A stretch of 53,737 bases of DNA from Pseudomonadota bacterium (GCA_023442215.1 JAEZMP010000216.1:1-53737), one strand, 5' to 3'; positions 1-7,655 are shown, counted from the first letter of the stretch. Program-made: numbers and translations. Notes: generated from the sequence alone by a model not told the origin.

Positions 1-49
1 GGAAAGGCGCTTCCGCTGTGCGCCCGCCCGCCGTAAAAGGCGGGATCGA

Positions 50-126
50 GGCCCCGTAGCTCAGCTGGATAGAGCAAGTGCCTTCTAAGCACTAGGTCGC
101 AGGTTCGAGCCCTGCCGGGGTCGCCA
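50..126 (+). tRNA. tRNA-Arg (anticodon TCT)
   Basis: The cloverleaf can be folded by eye. The acceptor strands are 50-56 and 116-122, the D stem pairs GCTC (59-62) with GAGC (72-75), and the anticodon stem is AGTGC/GCACT with loop CTTCTAA, placing anticodon TCT at 84-86. The T arm carries TTCGAGC and the 3' CCA (124-126) is encoded. It would read AGA codons. The gene is the integration site: its 3' part lies inside the phage attachment core, and integration leaves a full-length tRNA at the left end. Confidence 0.95.
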
Positions 127-127
127 C
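109..127 (+). other. attL core (3' end of tRNA-Arg)
   Basis: The 19 bp gccctgccggggtcgccac is repeated exactly at 53200-53218. It covers the 3' half of the T arm, the acceptor strand and CCA of the tRNA plus one base. Exact repeats at a tRNA 3' end next to an integrase gene are the usual signature of tyrosine-recombinase integration. The integrase stop codon lies 24 bp away. Confidence 0.92.
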
Positions 128-150
128 TGCCGAGCGACGGCTATTGATAT

Positions 151-1230
151 CTAACGATTTTTCGTCTTTTGCCCCTCACCTGAAACGAGGTGAGGGCGTG
201 TGACGTTCGACAAGCGTTCCGCCGCGGCCTTCGCCAAGCGCTTCTGGTTCGCCTTCTTCGTGTAGTGATCGGCCATCCTTCCCGACGTCCAGCCGAAGAG
301 CGCCATCATCTCCTGGTTGGATGCTCCTGCCTCGGCGGCCCGCACGGCGCCAGCTTTCCGCAGACCGTGAGCAGCACCTGGGCACTTCGCTTCCCGGCAT
401 GCTTCCCTGAACCAGTTACCGAAGCTCTCCTTGACCCAGGGCTGCCCGGACAGCGTCGCCAGAATTGCAAGGTCGCCGGTGGGGCCCGCCGCCATGGAGA
501 CGGCAAGCTGGGGCAGGATGGGGATGCAGACCTCGTCCCGCGTCTTCTCCATCCGAATGACGAACATCCCGTCCCGGATATGCTGCTTGCCCAGCTTCAC
601 GGCATCGCCGCGCCTGAGCCCGGTATAAAGCAGCACGTCGAAAGCCAGCCGCTCTCGCGTTCCGAGTGGCCACCTTTCCTCGAAGCGGGCGAGCTCCTCC
701 TCGGTCCAGGTATGGAAGCCCTCCTGGTCGCGTCCCAGTTTGAGGCGCGAGACGCCTTTCGTGGGATCCTCGTCGATCAGGCCCCCGTCCCCCGCAGCCC
801 AGCCGAAGAACACCCGCATGGCCTTGAGGAAGGTGTTGGCGGCGTGCGGCGTGTCCTTGCGACGCTCTCGGCCGGCGACGATGTCGGCGGGAGCGAATTC
901 GGAAACCAGCTCCGTGCCGGACGTCGCGATCACGGCGCGGTAGACCGCCTCGCGCTGGAGACGTGTCGCAGGAGACAGCCCCGCCCACGCCGAGCTTGCC
1001 CGGTATCGGTCCAGCGCCCATTCCAGGGTCATGCGCGTGACCTTGCGCTCGGCCGGCGCAGGGGTGCCCTCGATGGCAGCGCGATACTCGCGCCAGAATT
1101 CGTCCGAACCGTAGGCGGACTTGAGCCGCGTGCGCGGTCCCTTGCCCTTGCGCACGTACCACACCACGGCACCGTGGCGGGTGACCTGCTGAACGAGATG
1201 TGGCGGGCGGGGGCGCGGCATGCCGTCCAT
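151..1230 (-). CDS. int: Tyrosine-type site-specific integrase
   Basis: This 359-aa protein would integrate and excise the prophage at the tRNA-Arg site. The catalytic set of the lambda integrase family can be seen: Arg206 in LYTGLRRGDA, a beta-hairpin lysine near 229, His288-x-x-Arg291 in HGLRK, Trp314 in FGWTS and the nucleophile Tyr323 in DHYTKK. The N-terminal 165 residues look like an arm-binding and core-binding (SAM-like) region. The ATG overlaps the stop of the small upstream ORF as TAATG, so translation is probably coupled. It is the last gene of the leftward early operon, as int is in lambda. The stop is TAG, so amber is a normal stop here. Confidence 0.95.
   Translation of the reverse strand: MDGMPRPRPPHLVQQVTRHGAVVWYVRKGKGPRTRLKSAYGSDEFWREYRAAIEGTPAPAERKVTRMTLEWALDRYRASSAWAGLSPATRLQREAVYRAVIATSGTELVSEFAPADIVAGRERRKDTPHAANTFLKAMRVFFGWAAGDGGLIDEDPTKGVSRLKLGRDQEGFHTWTEEELARFEERWPLGTRERLAFDVLLYTGLRRGDAVKLGKQHIRDGMFVIRMEKTRDEVCIPILPQLAVSMAAGPTGDLAILATLSGQPWVKESFGNWFREACREAKCPGAAHGLRKAGAVRAAEAGASNQEMMALFGWTSGRMADHYTKKANQKRLAKAAAERLSNVTRPHLVSGEGQKTKNR
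173..196. repeat. Inverted CCCTCACCT repeat near attL, candidate integrase arm site
   Basis: CCCTCACCT at 173-181 and AGGTGAGGG at 188-196 form a perfect 9-bp inverted repeat with a 6-nt loop, inside the 3' end of int. The 11-bp string CCCTCACCTGA (173-183) recurs exactly at 53156-53166 next to attR. An inverted copy also lies at 53105-53112. No T tract follows, so it does not look like a terminator. Function as arm-type integrase binding sites is inferred. Confidence 0.5.
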
Positions 1231-1409
1231 TACAGCACCCGTATGCGCCTCGGCTCAACCGGGCGATTCGGCGTCGGCAAATTCTCCGCCGGGACAACTT
1301 CAGCGACACCCCGCACCAGATCCACGCGCACGGCCATCCCGACGCGCTTGGCTGCGGCGAAGACGCGGGCAAGGTCGGCCTAGGTGAAAAGGGCGGGGCG
1401 GCCGGACAT
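1230..1409 (-). pseudogene. Small conserved phage ORF interrupted by an amber codon
   Basis: From the ATG at 1409 the frame reads MSGRPALFT, then TAG (1382-1380), then about 49 more codons beginning ADLARVFAAAKRVGMAV and ending at TAA 1230. Small proteins of the form 'RPA.FTQADL.RA..AAK..G' upstream of integrase are known to me from alphaproteobacterial prophages. The TAG therefore probably replaced a CAG glutamine codon. Both junctions are TAATG overlaps, with the gene before and with int after, which supports it as a former gene. Internal restart at the in-frame ATG (1337-1335) could still give a short product. An excisionase-like or coupling role is possible but unproven. Confidence 0.6.
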
Positions 1410-1615
1410 TAATCTCGCGCTCCTATCGCTAGGAGATGCTCAGCCACCGCACGCGCCTGATCCTTCGTGATGCGGCGGCGCACCTTGCGGGACACCTGGT
1501 CGCCCGTGACGTCGAAATAGATGAAGGCGACATGGAAATCGTCGGCGTCTTGGATCTCAAAGCTCTCCGCGTGCTCGACGAGGTGCCAAGGGCGGTCGGG
1601 AAGCTGGTTGATCAT
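1409..1615 (-). CDS. Small conserved phage protein of unknown function
   Basis: The product is 68 aa when started at MINQLPDRPW. I prefer this to the ATG 18 bases upstream because GGGGAGAG lies 8 nt before it. The sequence has a 'RPWHLVEHAESFEIQDAD' stretch followed by a basic helix (VRRRITKDQARAVAEHLL). No family is recognised. Its TAA overlaps the ATG of the next small ORF. It is one of several short ORFs preceding int, a position where phages keep accessory regulators. Confidence 0.7.
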   Translation of the reverse strand: MINQLPDRPWHLVEHAESFEIQDADDFHVAFIYFDVTGDQVSRKVRRRITKDQARAVAEHLLAIGARD

Positions 1616-1804
1616 GGTTTGTTCTCTCCCCATGAGGCGTCTGGGTGGCTCCGGCCGAGGCGATTTTAGCAGCAGCCCGCCGCTCCGCTATCTGATCGGA
1701 TGTCGGAGCGCGCTTGTCGTTGACATTCCGATCTCGGCAATAGCCCCAATCTCGGCAGGCACCGGGCGAACGGCAGCGGGCGTCGGGCAGGGCTCCGGTG
1801 TCAT
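1557..1804 (-). pseudogene. Frameshifted small Cys-rich phage protein
   Basis: An ATG overlaps the J-domain gene stop (ATGA at 1804-1801) and reads MTPEPCPTP, then goes to unrelated sequence and a TAG at 1688. Shifting frame at about 1776 continues with CRSPGACRDWGYCRDRN and a polar helix IAERRAAAKIASAG, which is far more protein-like and extends the Cys pattern. Restoring one base near 1776 joins the two parts. I take this as a one-base deletion in a short Cys-rich protein that could bind a metal. The alternative is an intact 38-aa ORF (1688-1804). Confidence 0.45.
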
Positions 1805-2382
1805 TGCAAAAGCTCCTTCAGGGCGGCGTCGCGAGCGGCGCTGAGCTCGGCCATGGCGTCGTCCGATCCCCCGTGATCGGGGTGACGCTCCTTAGCGAGG
1901 CCGCGATAGGCCGTCTCGACCATCTCGGGGGTAATCGGCCGGCCGCCGGGGATGAAGCCCAACACCTCGCGCCAAGGCCGCCGACCCGGCACCGGCAATG
2001 CGGGGATGAAGCCCTTGAACGTCGCGCGCACCAGCGAGAGCGTTCCGTGCCGCAGCTCGGTTCGACGCGCCTCGAGCACATGGTGGATCGCCTGGAGGTT
2101 CGCCGCCGGCGTGTCGTATCGGTCCACCGGGATGCAGCGCTGCTCGCCGTCCCAGGTGAACCACACAGCGACGCCTGGGTCCGCCGGCCGGCTTTCGCCC
2201 AGGGATACGTTGGACGACAGCACGATTCCTGCGACCGGGCTCCCGCTGTCGCGCCCGAAGGCCAGGAGCGAGGAGCGCACATTCTCCAGCGCGCCGGCGA
2301 GCGTCGTGCGGAACTGGCCTTTCTCGCGAGTTCGCGCCCGGGGAAAGCCCTCGGGCCAAGAAAGTGGGTAGGCAGCGGTCAT
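1801..2382 (-). CDS. J-domain (DnaJ-like) phage protein
   Basis: This 193-aa protein ends in a J domain: the last 50 residues contain ITPEMVETAYRGLAKERHPDHGG, with the HPD motif needed to stimulate Hsp70 (DnaK) ATPase, followed by a helix of alanine-rich sequence. The first 140 residues show no recognised fold. Start and stop overlap both neighbours as ATGA. A role in recruiting the host DnaK to phage replication or recombination complexes is likely from the family, as with the lambda use of host DnaJ, but the client is unknown. Confidence 0.85.
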   Translation of the reverse strand: MTAAYPLSWPEGFPRARTREKGQFRTTLAGALENVRSSLLAFGRDSGSPVAGIVLSSNVSLGESRPADPGVAVWFTWDGEQRCIPVDRYDTPAANLQAIHHVLEARRTELRHGTLSLVRATFKGFIPALPVPGRRPWREVLGFIPGGRPITPEMVETAYRGLAKERHPDHGGSDDAMAELSAARDAALKELLQ

Positions 2383-2798
2383 CGAGCTGCCCTCGCCCTG
2401 GTCTCGGCGATGACCGCCTCGGCCCGGTCCTCATCCCCGGTGGCGCACCACAGAGCGAGGGCCAGCACGAACGGGTCGATCCGGTGGAGCGCCCAGAAAG
2501 CCTCCTCGCCGATCCGGTGCTGGGCTTGCACGTCGTCCTGATGGTGATGCCGGCAGAGCGGCACGGTCCATTCGTCGCTCGGCCGCTCGGCGCCGCCGGT
2601 CTCGCGCTTCCCGTGGAAGGCGGAGGCCATGCGGACGTGGGCTCCTTCCACCTGCTTCCGGGAGCCGCAGACGCAGCAGGGCAGGGAGCGGATGAACTTC
2701 AGGTGCTGCTGATGCAGCCGACGGGGCCGGCGCTTTCCCTTGGGTGGTGCGGCGGCGAAGGCGGTGGCGGGGCGAACGATGCGCATGGGGCGGCTCAT
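2379..2798 (-). CDS. HNH-type nuclease-like protein
   Basis: The 139-aa frame starts at MSRPMRIVRPATAF, where ATG overlaps the exonuclease stop (ATGA). An in-frame upstream extension lies inside that gene and is rejected. Two Cys (LPCCVCGS), the histidine in EGAHVRMA and the PLCRHHHQD string match phage HNH/ENDO7-like proteins such as the DUF968 group found beside recombination genes. It probably cleaves branched or replicating DNA. Metal ligands look complete. Confidence 0.8.
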   Translation of the reverse strand: MSRPMRIVRPATAFAAAPPKGKRRPRRLHQQHLKFIRSLPCCVCGSRKQVEGAHVRMASAFHGKRETGGAERPSDEWTVPLCRHHHQDDVQAQHRIGEEAFWALHRIDPFVLALALWCATGDEDRAEAVIAETRARAAR

Positions 2799-3394
2799 GC
2801 GGCGCACTCCCAGGCACCGCGCTCCTGCAGCCACGCATGGAGCCGGCGGCAGCGCTGGAGATCGTCCCACGCGCCGTGCGTGCCCTCGCGGGGCTTCTCG
2901 CCCAGCAGGATGGAGCAGGCCTCGTCCAGGCTCGGCCACTTGAAGGATCCGTCTTCCCGGTCGGCCTCGATCCGGCAGAAGGGCGTGGCCGCCTTCATCG
3001 TGTCCACGAACTCTAACCCAGGACGGGTCCAGAGCTTCGTCTCCTTGCCCCGACGCAGCAGCATGCCCTCGATGATCTGCCGGTCGAAGTCGATCCCGTG
3101 GCCCACAACCATCTCGGACTGCGCCGCGAGGCCGCAGAGCACCCCAAGCGCGGCCACCTCGGAGAGACCCCGCTTGGCAGCGAGGCGGGTCGAGATGCCG
3201 TGCACGGCCTCGGCGCCGGCGCGCACTTGGCGCCCCTCCGCCTTAATGTGCAGGTGGAAGAAGTCGCTTTCCGTCTCGTCGATCACGAGCTGGGCAGCGA
3301 TGCTCACCGCCCAAGGCTGGGAGGGATCATCCAGCGGACGATCCCGTTTCAGGAGGTCGGACGTCTCGGCGTCCATGAACAGCACGGCGCTCAT
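2795..3394 (-). CDS. DEDDh 3'-5' exonuclease
   Basis: The 199-aa protein has the exonuclease signature of the DnaQ/RNase T superfamily: Asp8 and Glu10 in FMDAET (ExoI), Asp in GHGIDFD (ExoII), and HGAWDD (ExoIII, with the His and the final Asp). It is longer at the N-terminus than minimal proofreading subunits and resembles phage 3'-5' exonucleases encoded with RecT. It overlaps recT and the HNH gene by 4 nt each and likely works in recombination or DNA degradation. Confidence 0.88.
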   Translation of the reverse strand: MSAVLFMDAETSDLLKRDRPLDDPSQPWAVSIAAQLVIDETESDFFHLHIKAEGRQVRAGAEAVHGISTRLAAKRGLSEVAALGVLCGLAAQSEMVVGHGIDFDRQIIEGMLLRRGKETKLWTRPGLEFVDTMKAATPFCRIEADREDGSFKWPSLDEACSILLGEKPREGTHGAWDDLQRCRRLHAWLQERGAWECAA

Positions 3395-4569
3395 GCTCCT
3401 GCGAGCTCCCTGACCTGAAGGGCGACGTCCTCGGCGGAGATCTCGCCCTTCAAGCGGCGCACGTGCAGTGCGTAAATCTCTCGGAGGATGGCGGTGTCGT
3501 CGTCGGGCGGGGTTCCGTCGAGCTTGCCCGTGAAGGCTTCGTGCAGCCCTTTGAGGCTGGCCGACTTCACCGCGCGAGCAAGCGCTTGGTGGTAGGCAGT
3601 GAACTGTGCGGAGGACAGGCCGGGCTGGGGCTGGGGGGCGGATGCACCCGGCCTGTCCTCCTGCTCGCCGGGCGACTCCGGCGAGGTCGCGGTGGGGGTG
3701 TCGAGCACCTGCTCTTCACCCACCTGTTCTTCATCCTGCTGCTCGCCGGCGGTCTCGCGTTCGACGTGCTCAAGCGAAAAGCCGGGCTTCGGCGTGCCCG
3801 CTTTCAGACGGGACGCGAGCGTCGGGCGCTCCGGCGTCACGTCGCGGATATCGCGATAGTCGGCCTCGTCCTCGATGCGCAGCGCGTCGGCGAGCTCGGG
3901 GGACGCGGGCATGCGCTTCATGAGCCGGCGGATGACGGTCTTCTTCGCCATCTCGCCCTCGTCGGTGCCCCAGGGCGTGGACTTGATCTTGCCGTCCTTG
4001 AATGCCTTCCAGCCGTCGGACCGGTCACGGATGCGGTGAACCTCCCGGAGGGACATCACCTCGAAGTCGGTCTCTCCGCCGGCCAGCTTCACCACGGCGT
4101 AGTAGGCGTAAGCCTCGCCGCGGTCCTGCGCGAGGTTCGGTTTATGATGCAGGCGCTTGTTGTCGCCCAGCACGCACTCGAACTCGTCGCGCTCGCACAC
4201 CTCGTGGGCATAGGAAGCGGCAATTTCGCCGGACTGGCGGCCGAGCTTGATCAGGCCGCGGTAGCCCACGCGGAGCTGCGGGGCGAGGCGGCGCTCCTGG
4301 TTATTCCAACCGGTGATGAGGTAGGCCTCGCCGAGCTGGGGATCCAGGAGCAGGCCCAGCGCCGCGGCTTTCGACACCTCATTGAACACGGCCTCGGGGT
4401 CGCACTTCAGCAGGTTCGGGTGCTGGCGCAGGGCGATGGCGAGGTTGCGCTCGAACCGCTCTGGCTTCACGTGGGTGGGCAGGGAGGCGAACAGTCCGCT
4501 CGCCCGCTCGGGCGGCAGCACCTGGGCCCTGAAGGCCTCGAATGGGCCCGTGGTGGCGACCTGGTTCAC
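3391..4569 (-). CDS. recT: RecT-family single-strand annealing protein
   Basis: The 392-aa product matches RecT by its first 240 residues: LPTHVKPERFERNLAIALRQ, a conserved 'EVSKAAALGLLLDPQLGEAYLI' stretch, then QLRVGYRGLIKLGRQSG and the end EMAKKTVIRRLMKRMP. It would coat single strands and anneal them during phage recombination. The C-terminal 150 residues are Pro/Glu/Gln-rich and likely disordered, longer than E. coli RecT. Translation starts at GTG (4569-4567), which overlaps the nuclease stop as GTGA, so the annealing protein and nuclease are coupled as in RecET. Confidence 0.93.
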   Translation of the reverse strand: MNQVATTGPFEAFRAQVLPPERASGLFASLPTHVKPERFERNLAIALRQHPNLLKCDPEAVFNEVSKAAALGLLLDPQLGEAYLITGWNNQERRLAPQLRVGYRGLIKLGRQSGEIAASYAHEVCERDEFECVLGDNKRLHHKPNLAQDRGEAYAYYAVVKLAGGETDFEVMSLREVHRIRDRSDGWKAFKDGKIKSTPWGTDEGEMAKKTVIRRLMKRMPASPELADALRIEDEADYRDIRDVTPERPTLASRLKAGTPKPGFSLEHVERETAGEQQDEEQVGEEQVLDTPTATSPESPGEQEDRPGASAPQPQPGLSSAQFTAYHQALARAVKSASLKGLHEAFTGKLDGTPPDDDTAILREIYALHVRRLKGEISAEDVALQVRELAGA

Positions 4570-5492
4570 GCCGCGTCCTCCTGCGGGAGGAGGCCCACGT
4601 CGGTCTCGGCATCAAGGCGCTTGCGCAGCCATTCGGGAATGAACAGCTTGGCCTCGCCCTCGAAGGCCGGCCACTCGCCGCTCTCCATGCAGCGCGCGAA
4701 GGTATCGATGGCGCGCCGCACCCGCCGGCGCGCGTAGCCGATCCAGCTTGCGTCCACCTCCACGATGCTCACCGCGTAGGGCGGCACCTTCTCGACGCAC
4801 ACCAGCACGAAGGCGGTCATGTCGATGTTGCACACGGCCTTCAGACCCATGCCAGTCAGGGCGCCGGCCATGTCATAGCCGCGTTCAAGGATCGCGCGCT
4901 CCATGGCACGCGGCGCGGCGTCGGCGGCCGTCTTGAGATCCACCACCACCCCGTCGCTCACGGGAAGGACGTCGGGCCGAATCTTCAGCCAGATGCCGGT
5001 GACGGGGTCGCGGTAGATGATGGAGCGCTCGACCTCGCCCTGAAGGAGGCCCTGGCGCACGAGCGGGTGGCGCGCCAGCGAGGCGGCGATCCCCTTGATG
5101 TGCTGAACCTGGTCGGGCGCCAGGACTGTCTTGCCCGCCTCACGCTGGAAGTCGCGCCATTCGCGGGCAGCCTTGGTGCGATAGTCCGGATACTCGTCCG
5201 GCCGCACGACGAAGCGCTGGCGGAAGCCGGCCTCGCCCAAGAGGAGGGTGTGTGCTGCTTGCCCGAAGTCGAGGGCATCGGACTGCTCCTGCTCGATCCG
5301 CTGCGGGTTCAGATAGCTGGTGGCCCAATAGTGGGCTGGGCTGCGCAGCTCGATCGTGCGCAGGCCAGAGGAGGACACACCGGGGCCGTCGGTGCAGTCG
5401 CCGTGGTAGCGCTCGATATCGAGGGCGTAGACGCCGGGCTCCGTCACGCGCTCGAACGGAAGGAGGGGGTGGATGGGGAAAGCGCTCGTCAT
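4566..5492 (-). CDS. RecE-like PD-(D/E)XK exonuclease
   Basis: The 308-aa protein begins at MTSAFPIHPLLPF, whose ATG lies one base after the previous stop; longer in-frame starts run into the upstream gene. It shows the exonuclease VIII-type (DUF3799-like) layout: GVSSSGLRTIELRSPAHYW, ALDFGQAAHTLLL, KTVLAPDQ and the catalytic segment LKIRPDVLP followed by VVVDLKTA, giving the D and D-x-K residues. It would resect double-stranded ends to feed RecT. It sits directly before recT. Confidence 0.88.
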   Translation of the reverse strand: MTSAFPIHPLLPFERVTEPGVYALDIERYHGDCTDGPGVSSSGLRTIELRSPAHYWATSYLNPQRIEQEQSDALDFGQAAHTLLLGEAGFRQRFVVRPDEYPDYRTKAAREWRDFQREAGKTVLAPDQVQHIKGIAASLARHPLVRQGLLQGEVERSIIYRDPVTGIWLKIRPDVLPVSDGVVVDLKTAADAAPRAMERAILERGYDMAGALTGMGLKAVCNIDMTAFVLVCVEKVPPYAVSIVEVDASWIGYARRRVRRAIDTFARCMESGEWPAFEGEAKLFIPEWLRKRLDAETDVGLLPQEDAA

Positions 5493-5493
5493 G

Positions 5494-5691
5494 TCACACC
5501 AGCTCCTTCTCGACGGCCAGCCATTCGGGGAGATCGACCACCCAGCCCTGTCCGTCTTCGTCCGCACGGGTGAGTTCGATCTGGGACAGCGGTAGCCACA
5601 CGGTCTTCCCGGTGTTGTGGTCGCGGACCTGGACGGCGCGGTCGCCGCGCACCAACAGGTCCACGTTGATCTCCACGAGGTTGGACTTCAT
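5494..5691 (-). CDS. Small hypothetical early protein
   Basis: The chosen start is MKSNLVEINVDLLVRGDRAV (65 aa); an earlier ATG would extend into the previous intergenic stretch and gives an unlikely Ser/Arg-rich leader. The sequence is acidic and short with a predicted beta-rich core (NTGKTVWLPLSQIELT) and a C-terminal DLPEWLAVEKEL helix. No family is recognised. Such proteins lie before recombination genes in related phages; partner or regulator roles are possible. Confidence 0.7.
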   Translation of the reverse strand: MKSNLVEINVDLLVRGDRAVQVRDHNTGKTVWLPLSQIELTRADEDGQGWVVDLPEWLAVEKELV

Positions 5692-5701
5692 GGCCGGGCC
5701 C

Positions 5702-6796
5702 TCAGTAGGTGATCGCGACGTGCGGGACTTGCCCGGCCGCAATGAGGTCCACCACCTGCGCCGCCAGATCGGACGGGATGCCGATGCCCTCTATGGCGCG
5801 AGCCGCGTCGCGGTGGACCTTGTCCCGGTGCGGCTTGTTCGCCTCGCGCTTCGCCGCCGCGGCAGCTTCGGCGGCCTTGGCCTGCTCCGCCTCGTGCTTC
5901 ACGCGCGCCTCGGTCTCGCGGGCGCGCTGCTCGGCCGCTTCCGCCTGCCGCTTCAGCTCCTGCTCGCGCGCCTCGGCTGCTTCCCGCTCGCGCCGGGCGG
6001 CTTCCTCTGCGCGCCGGGCGTCGGCAGCGGCTTTCTCCTCGGCGTCGCGCTTGGCCGTCTCCGCAGCCTCGCGAGCGATACGCTCTTCGCGGTCCTTCTT
6101 GTCCCGCTCTTCCTTCTGGCGGCGCAACTCGGCGAGTTCGGCCTGCTCGGCCTCGTAGCGCTCACGGGCCTCGATGCCGGCGCCGAGCTGGAAAACGGCG
6201 ATCTCCTTGGCCCGGCCATAGGCGGCCTCGTACTCCTCGCAATCGGGGCCGATGACGATGGAGTTCAGCTCGTCCAAGGCGGCGCGCATATCGGCCGCGG
6301 AAATCTGGAGCTGGCTCTTGGCGCCGAGCTGCTCAATCCGGGCGATGGCGGCCTTATGGGCGGCGACGCGCTGCTCCTCGGCCTGCTCCCACTCCGTGAG
6401 GGGCTTGCGCACCTCGTCGGCCCAGGCGTCGAGGGTGTCGCGGGCGTGCTTGCGCGCCGCGTCGATCTTCTTCGGAATCTCCTTTTGGGCGTCGTTCAGC
6501 GCCTTGCCGGTGCCGTCGAGATAGGTCTTCACCTTCGTGATCTTGAAGGCGAAGGACTTGACCTCGGCCCGGCCCTTGGCAGTGGAGATGTCGGCATCGA
6601 AATCGTCGATCTCCTTGCGCACCATGGCGAGGTAGGGATCGAGCGCGTTCGGTGTGGTGAAGACGGCAAGCGCGTTCTGCTGCTCGATCTTGATGAGATT
6701 CATGTCCATGGGTGGCGCTTTCTTGAGGTTGGCGACGACGCCGGCCGCGACCTCTCCGATCGAGCGGAAGGTGGGCGGCAGCGGCCGGCGGGTCAT
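5702..6796 (-). CDS. Coiled-coil early protein of unknown function
   Basis: The 364-aa protein has a helical N-terminal half (FTTPNALDPYLAMVRKEIDDFDAD and a following KTYLDGTGKALNDAQKEIPK stretch) and a long charged Ala/Glu/Arg coiled coil from about residue 225 to 325, then a short C-terminal domain. It resembles proteins found beside phage recombination genes that are often misnamed TolA because of the coiled coil. I do not assign a function. A second start at MDMNLIKIEQ (6709) is possible; neither has a strong ribosome site. Confidence 0.75.
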   Translation of the reverse strand: MTRRPLPPTFRSIGEVAAGVVANLKKAPPMDMNLIKIEQQNALAVFTTPNALDPYLAMVRKEIDDFDADISTAKGRAEVKSFAFKITKVKTYLDGTGKALNDAQKEIPKKIDAARKHARDTLDAWADEVRKPLTEWEQAEEQRVAAHKAAIARIEQLGAKSQLQISAADMRAALDELNSIVIGPDCEEYEAAYGRAKEIAVFQLGAGIEARERYEAEQAELAELRRQKEERDKKDREERIAREAAETAKRDAEEKAAADARRAEEAARREREAAEAREQELKRQAEAAEQRARETEARVKHEAEQAKAAEAAAAAKREANKPHRDKVHRDAARAIEGIGIPSDLAAQVVDLIAAGQVPHVAITY

Positions 6797-6808
6797 GGGG
6801 CGCAGGCC

Positions 6809-7228
6809 TCAGGCGGCCGCAGATTCGGGGGCGGCGGCCGGGGGCGGCTCAGGGGCCACGTAGGGCTCGAACTGCCAGCTCTCGCCCCACCAGGCGCACA
6901 CCACGCCGTCATCGGCGACGGAGGCCGTGCGCATATCGAGCCGCGCACCAAAGGCGGGGTTGCCGTAATCGGACGGCTTCGTGGACCCGGCGACCGGAGC
7001 GTCCAGGGGATCGTCGATCACCTCGAGGACAACATGCGGATGGCCGACGCCGATGAGGTTGTGATGAGGGCGGGGCGTCACGAGGTCCCCCGGCTGGAAC
7101 GGACAGCCCGCGGCATAGCGCTGCGCAACCTCCTTCAAGGTCACCGCCTGCTCCTCGGCAGATGCCAGTCGGAAAGGCCGCGGACTGCCTTCGGTGATCA
7201 CCGCAACAAGTGCTTCAGCAAATCCCAT
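6809..7228 (-). CDS. Hypothetical early protein
   Basis: The 139-aa protein starts at MGFAEALVAV, 5 nt after GGAGG; an ATG 12 bases upstream is less well placed. The middle part (CPFQPGDLVTPRP and VGHPHVVLEVIDDP) looks like a small SH3-like beta barrel, followed by a Trp-rich segment and a Pro/Ala tail. No named family is recognised. It belongs to the leftward operon. Confidence 0.7.
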   Translation of the reverse strand: MGFAEALVAVITEGSPRPFRLASAEEQAVTLKEVAQRYAAGCPFQPGDLVTPRPHHNLIGVGHPHVVLEVIDDPLDAPVAGSTKPSDYGNPAFGARLDMRTASVADDGVVCAWWGESWQFEPYVAPEPPPAAAPESAAA

Positions 7229-7293
7229 CTTTCCCTCCATGGATGGCCCTTGGGCCGTTGAGGCGGCGGGCTCAGCGGCCGGCCGCAGGTTGG

Positions 7294-7407
7294 TCAGAGC
7301 CGGTTGCGGCGCCGGCCCCTAATCCAGTTAGAGGCGTCCGCCAGCAGCACGCCGAAGGCGATGGCGAGCGCGAGAGCGGTGGCCGAAGTTGCGAGGACCG
7401 CGATCAT
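7294..7407 (-). CDS. 37-aa single-pass membrane protein
   Basis: The ORF starts at an ATG that overlaps the previous stop (ATGA at 7407-7404). It encodes one hydrophobic helix (ATSATALALAIAFGVLLADA) and a basic tail WIRGRRRNRL. The positive tail predicts a cytoplasmic C-terminus. The overlap and the clean helix support a real gene. It pairs with the preceding membrane gene; the role is unknown. Confidence 0.5.
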   Translation of the reverse strand: MIAVLATSATALALAIAFGVLLADASNWIRGRRRNRL

Positions 7408-7655
7408 CGGGCGCTCCAGCCGGAGGCGGCCGCGACGAAGAGCTGGCCCGGCAGCAGGGAGAGGGTGAGCCCCGCCGCCACCGCCTGGGTCGCGATGACG
7501 GCACCGGCAAGCACAGCCTCGGCGAAGGGGGAAAGGGTTGGAGCCGCCGCGCCCGGATCAGGGCATGCGGAAAGGCGCGGCGGCTCAGGCGCGGCCACGA
7601 TGGCGGCGCTTGTCTTGGACCTGCGACGACGCAGGAAGGGCAGGGGAAGGCGCAT
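7404..7655 (-). CDS. Small membrane protein of unknown function
   Basis: The 83-aa product has a strongly basic N-terminus (MRLPLPFLRRRRSK), a proline-rich linker and a hydrophobic helix, AVLAGAVIATQAVAAGLTLS, near residues 47-66. It would span the inner membrane once with the basic end inside. It overlaps the 37-aa membrane gene by 4 nt, which suggests the two act together, but no function can be given. Confidence 0.55.
   Translation of the reverse strand: MRLPLPFLRRRRSKTSAAIVAAPEPPRLSACPDPGAAAPTLSPFAEAVLAGAVIATQAVAAGLTLSLLPGQLFVAAASGWSAR

Noticed and set aside
173..196. Hairpin at the end of int as an intrinsic terminator
   Set aside because: No T tract follows on the transcribed side; the shared repeats near attR suggest an integrase site instead.
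1380..1382. Amber recoding (TAG read as an amino acid) in this phage
   Set aside because: TAG is used as a normal stop by int (153-151), the 46-aa gene (41788-41790) and the ATPase (51981-51983).
190..1383. Rightward 397-codon frame opposite int
   Set aside because: The leftward frame has all integrase catalytic residues; this one is Arg/Pro-rich with no motif.
3463..4737. Rightward 424-codon frame opposite recT
   Set aside because: RecT signature is on the leftward strand; this frame is low-complexity Gly/Leu/His shadow.
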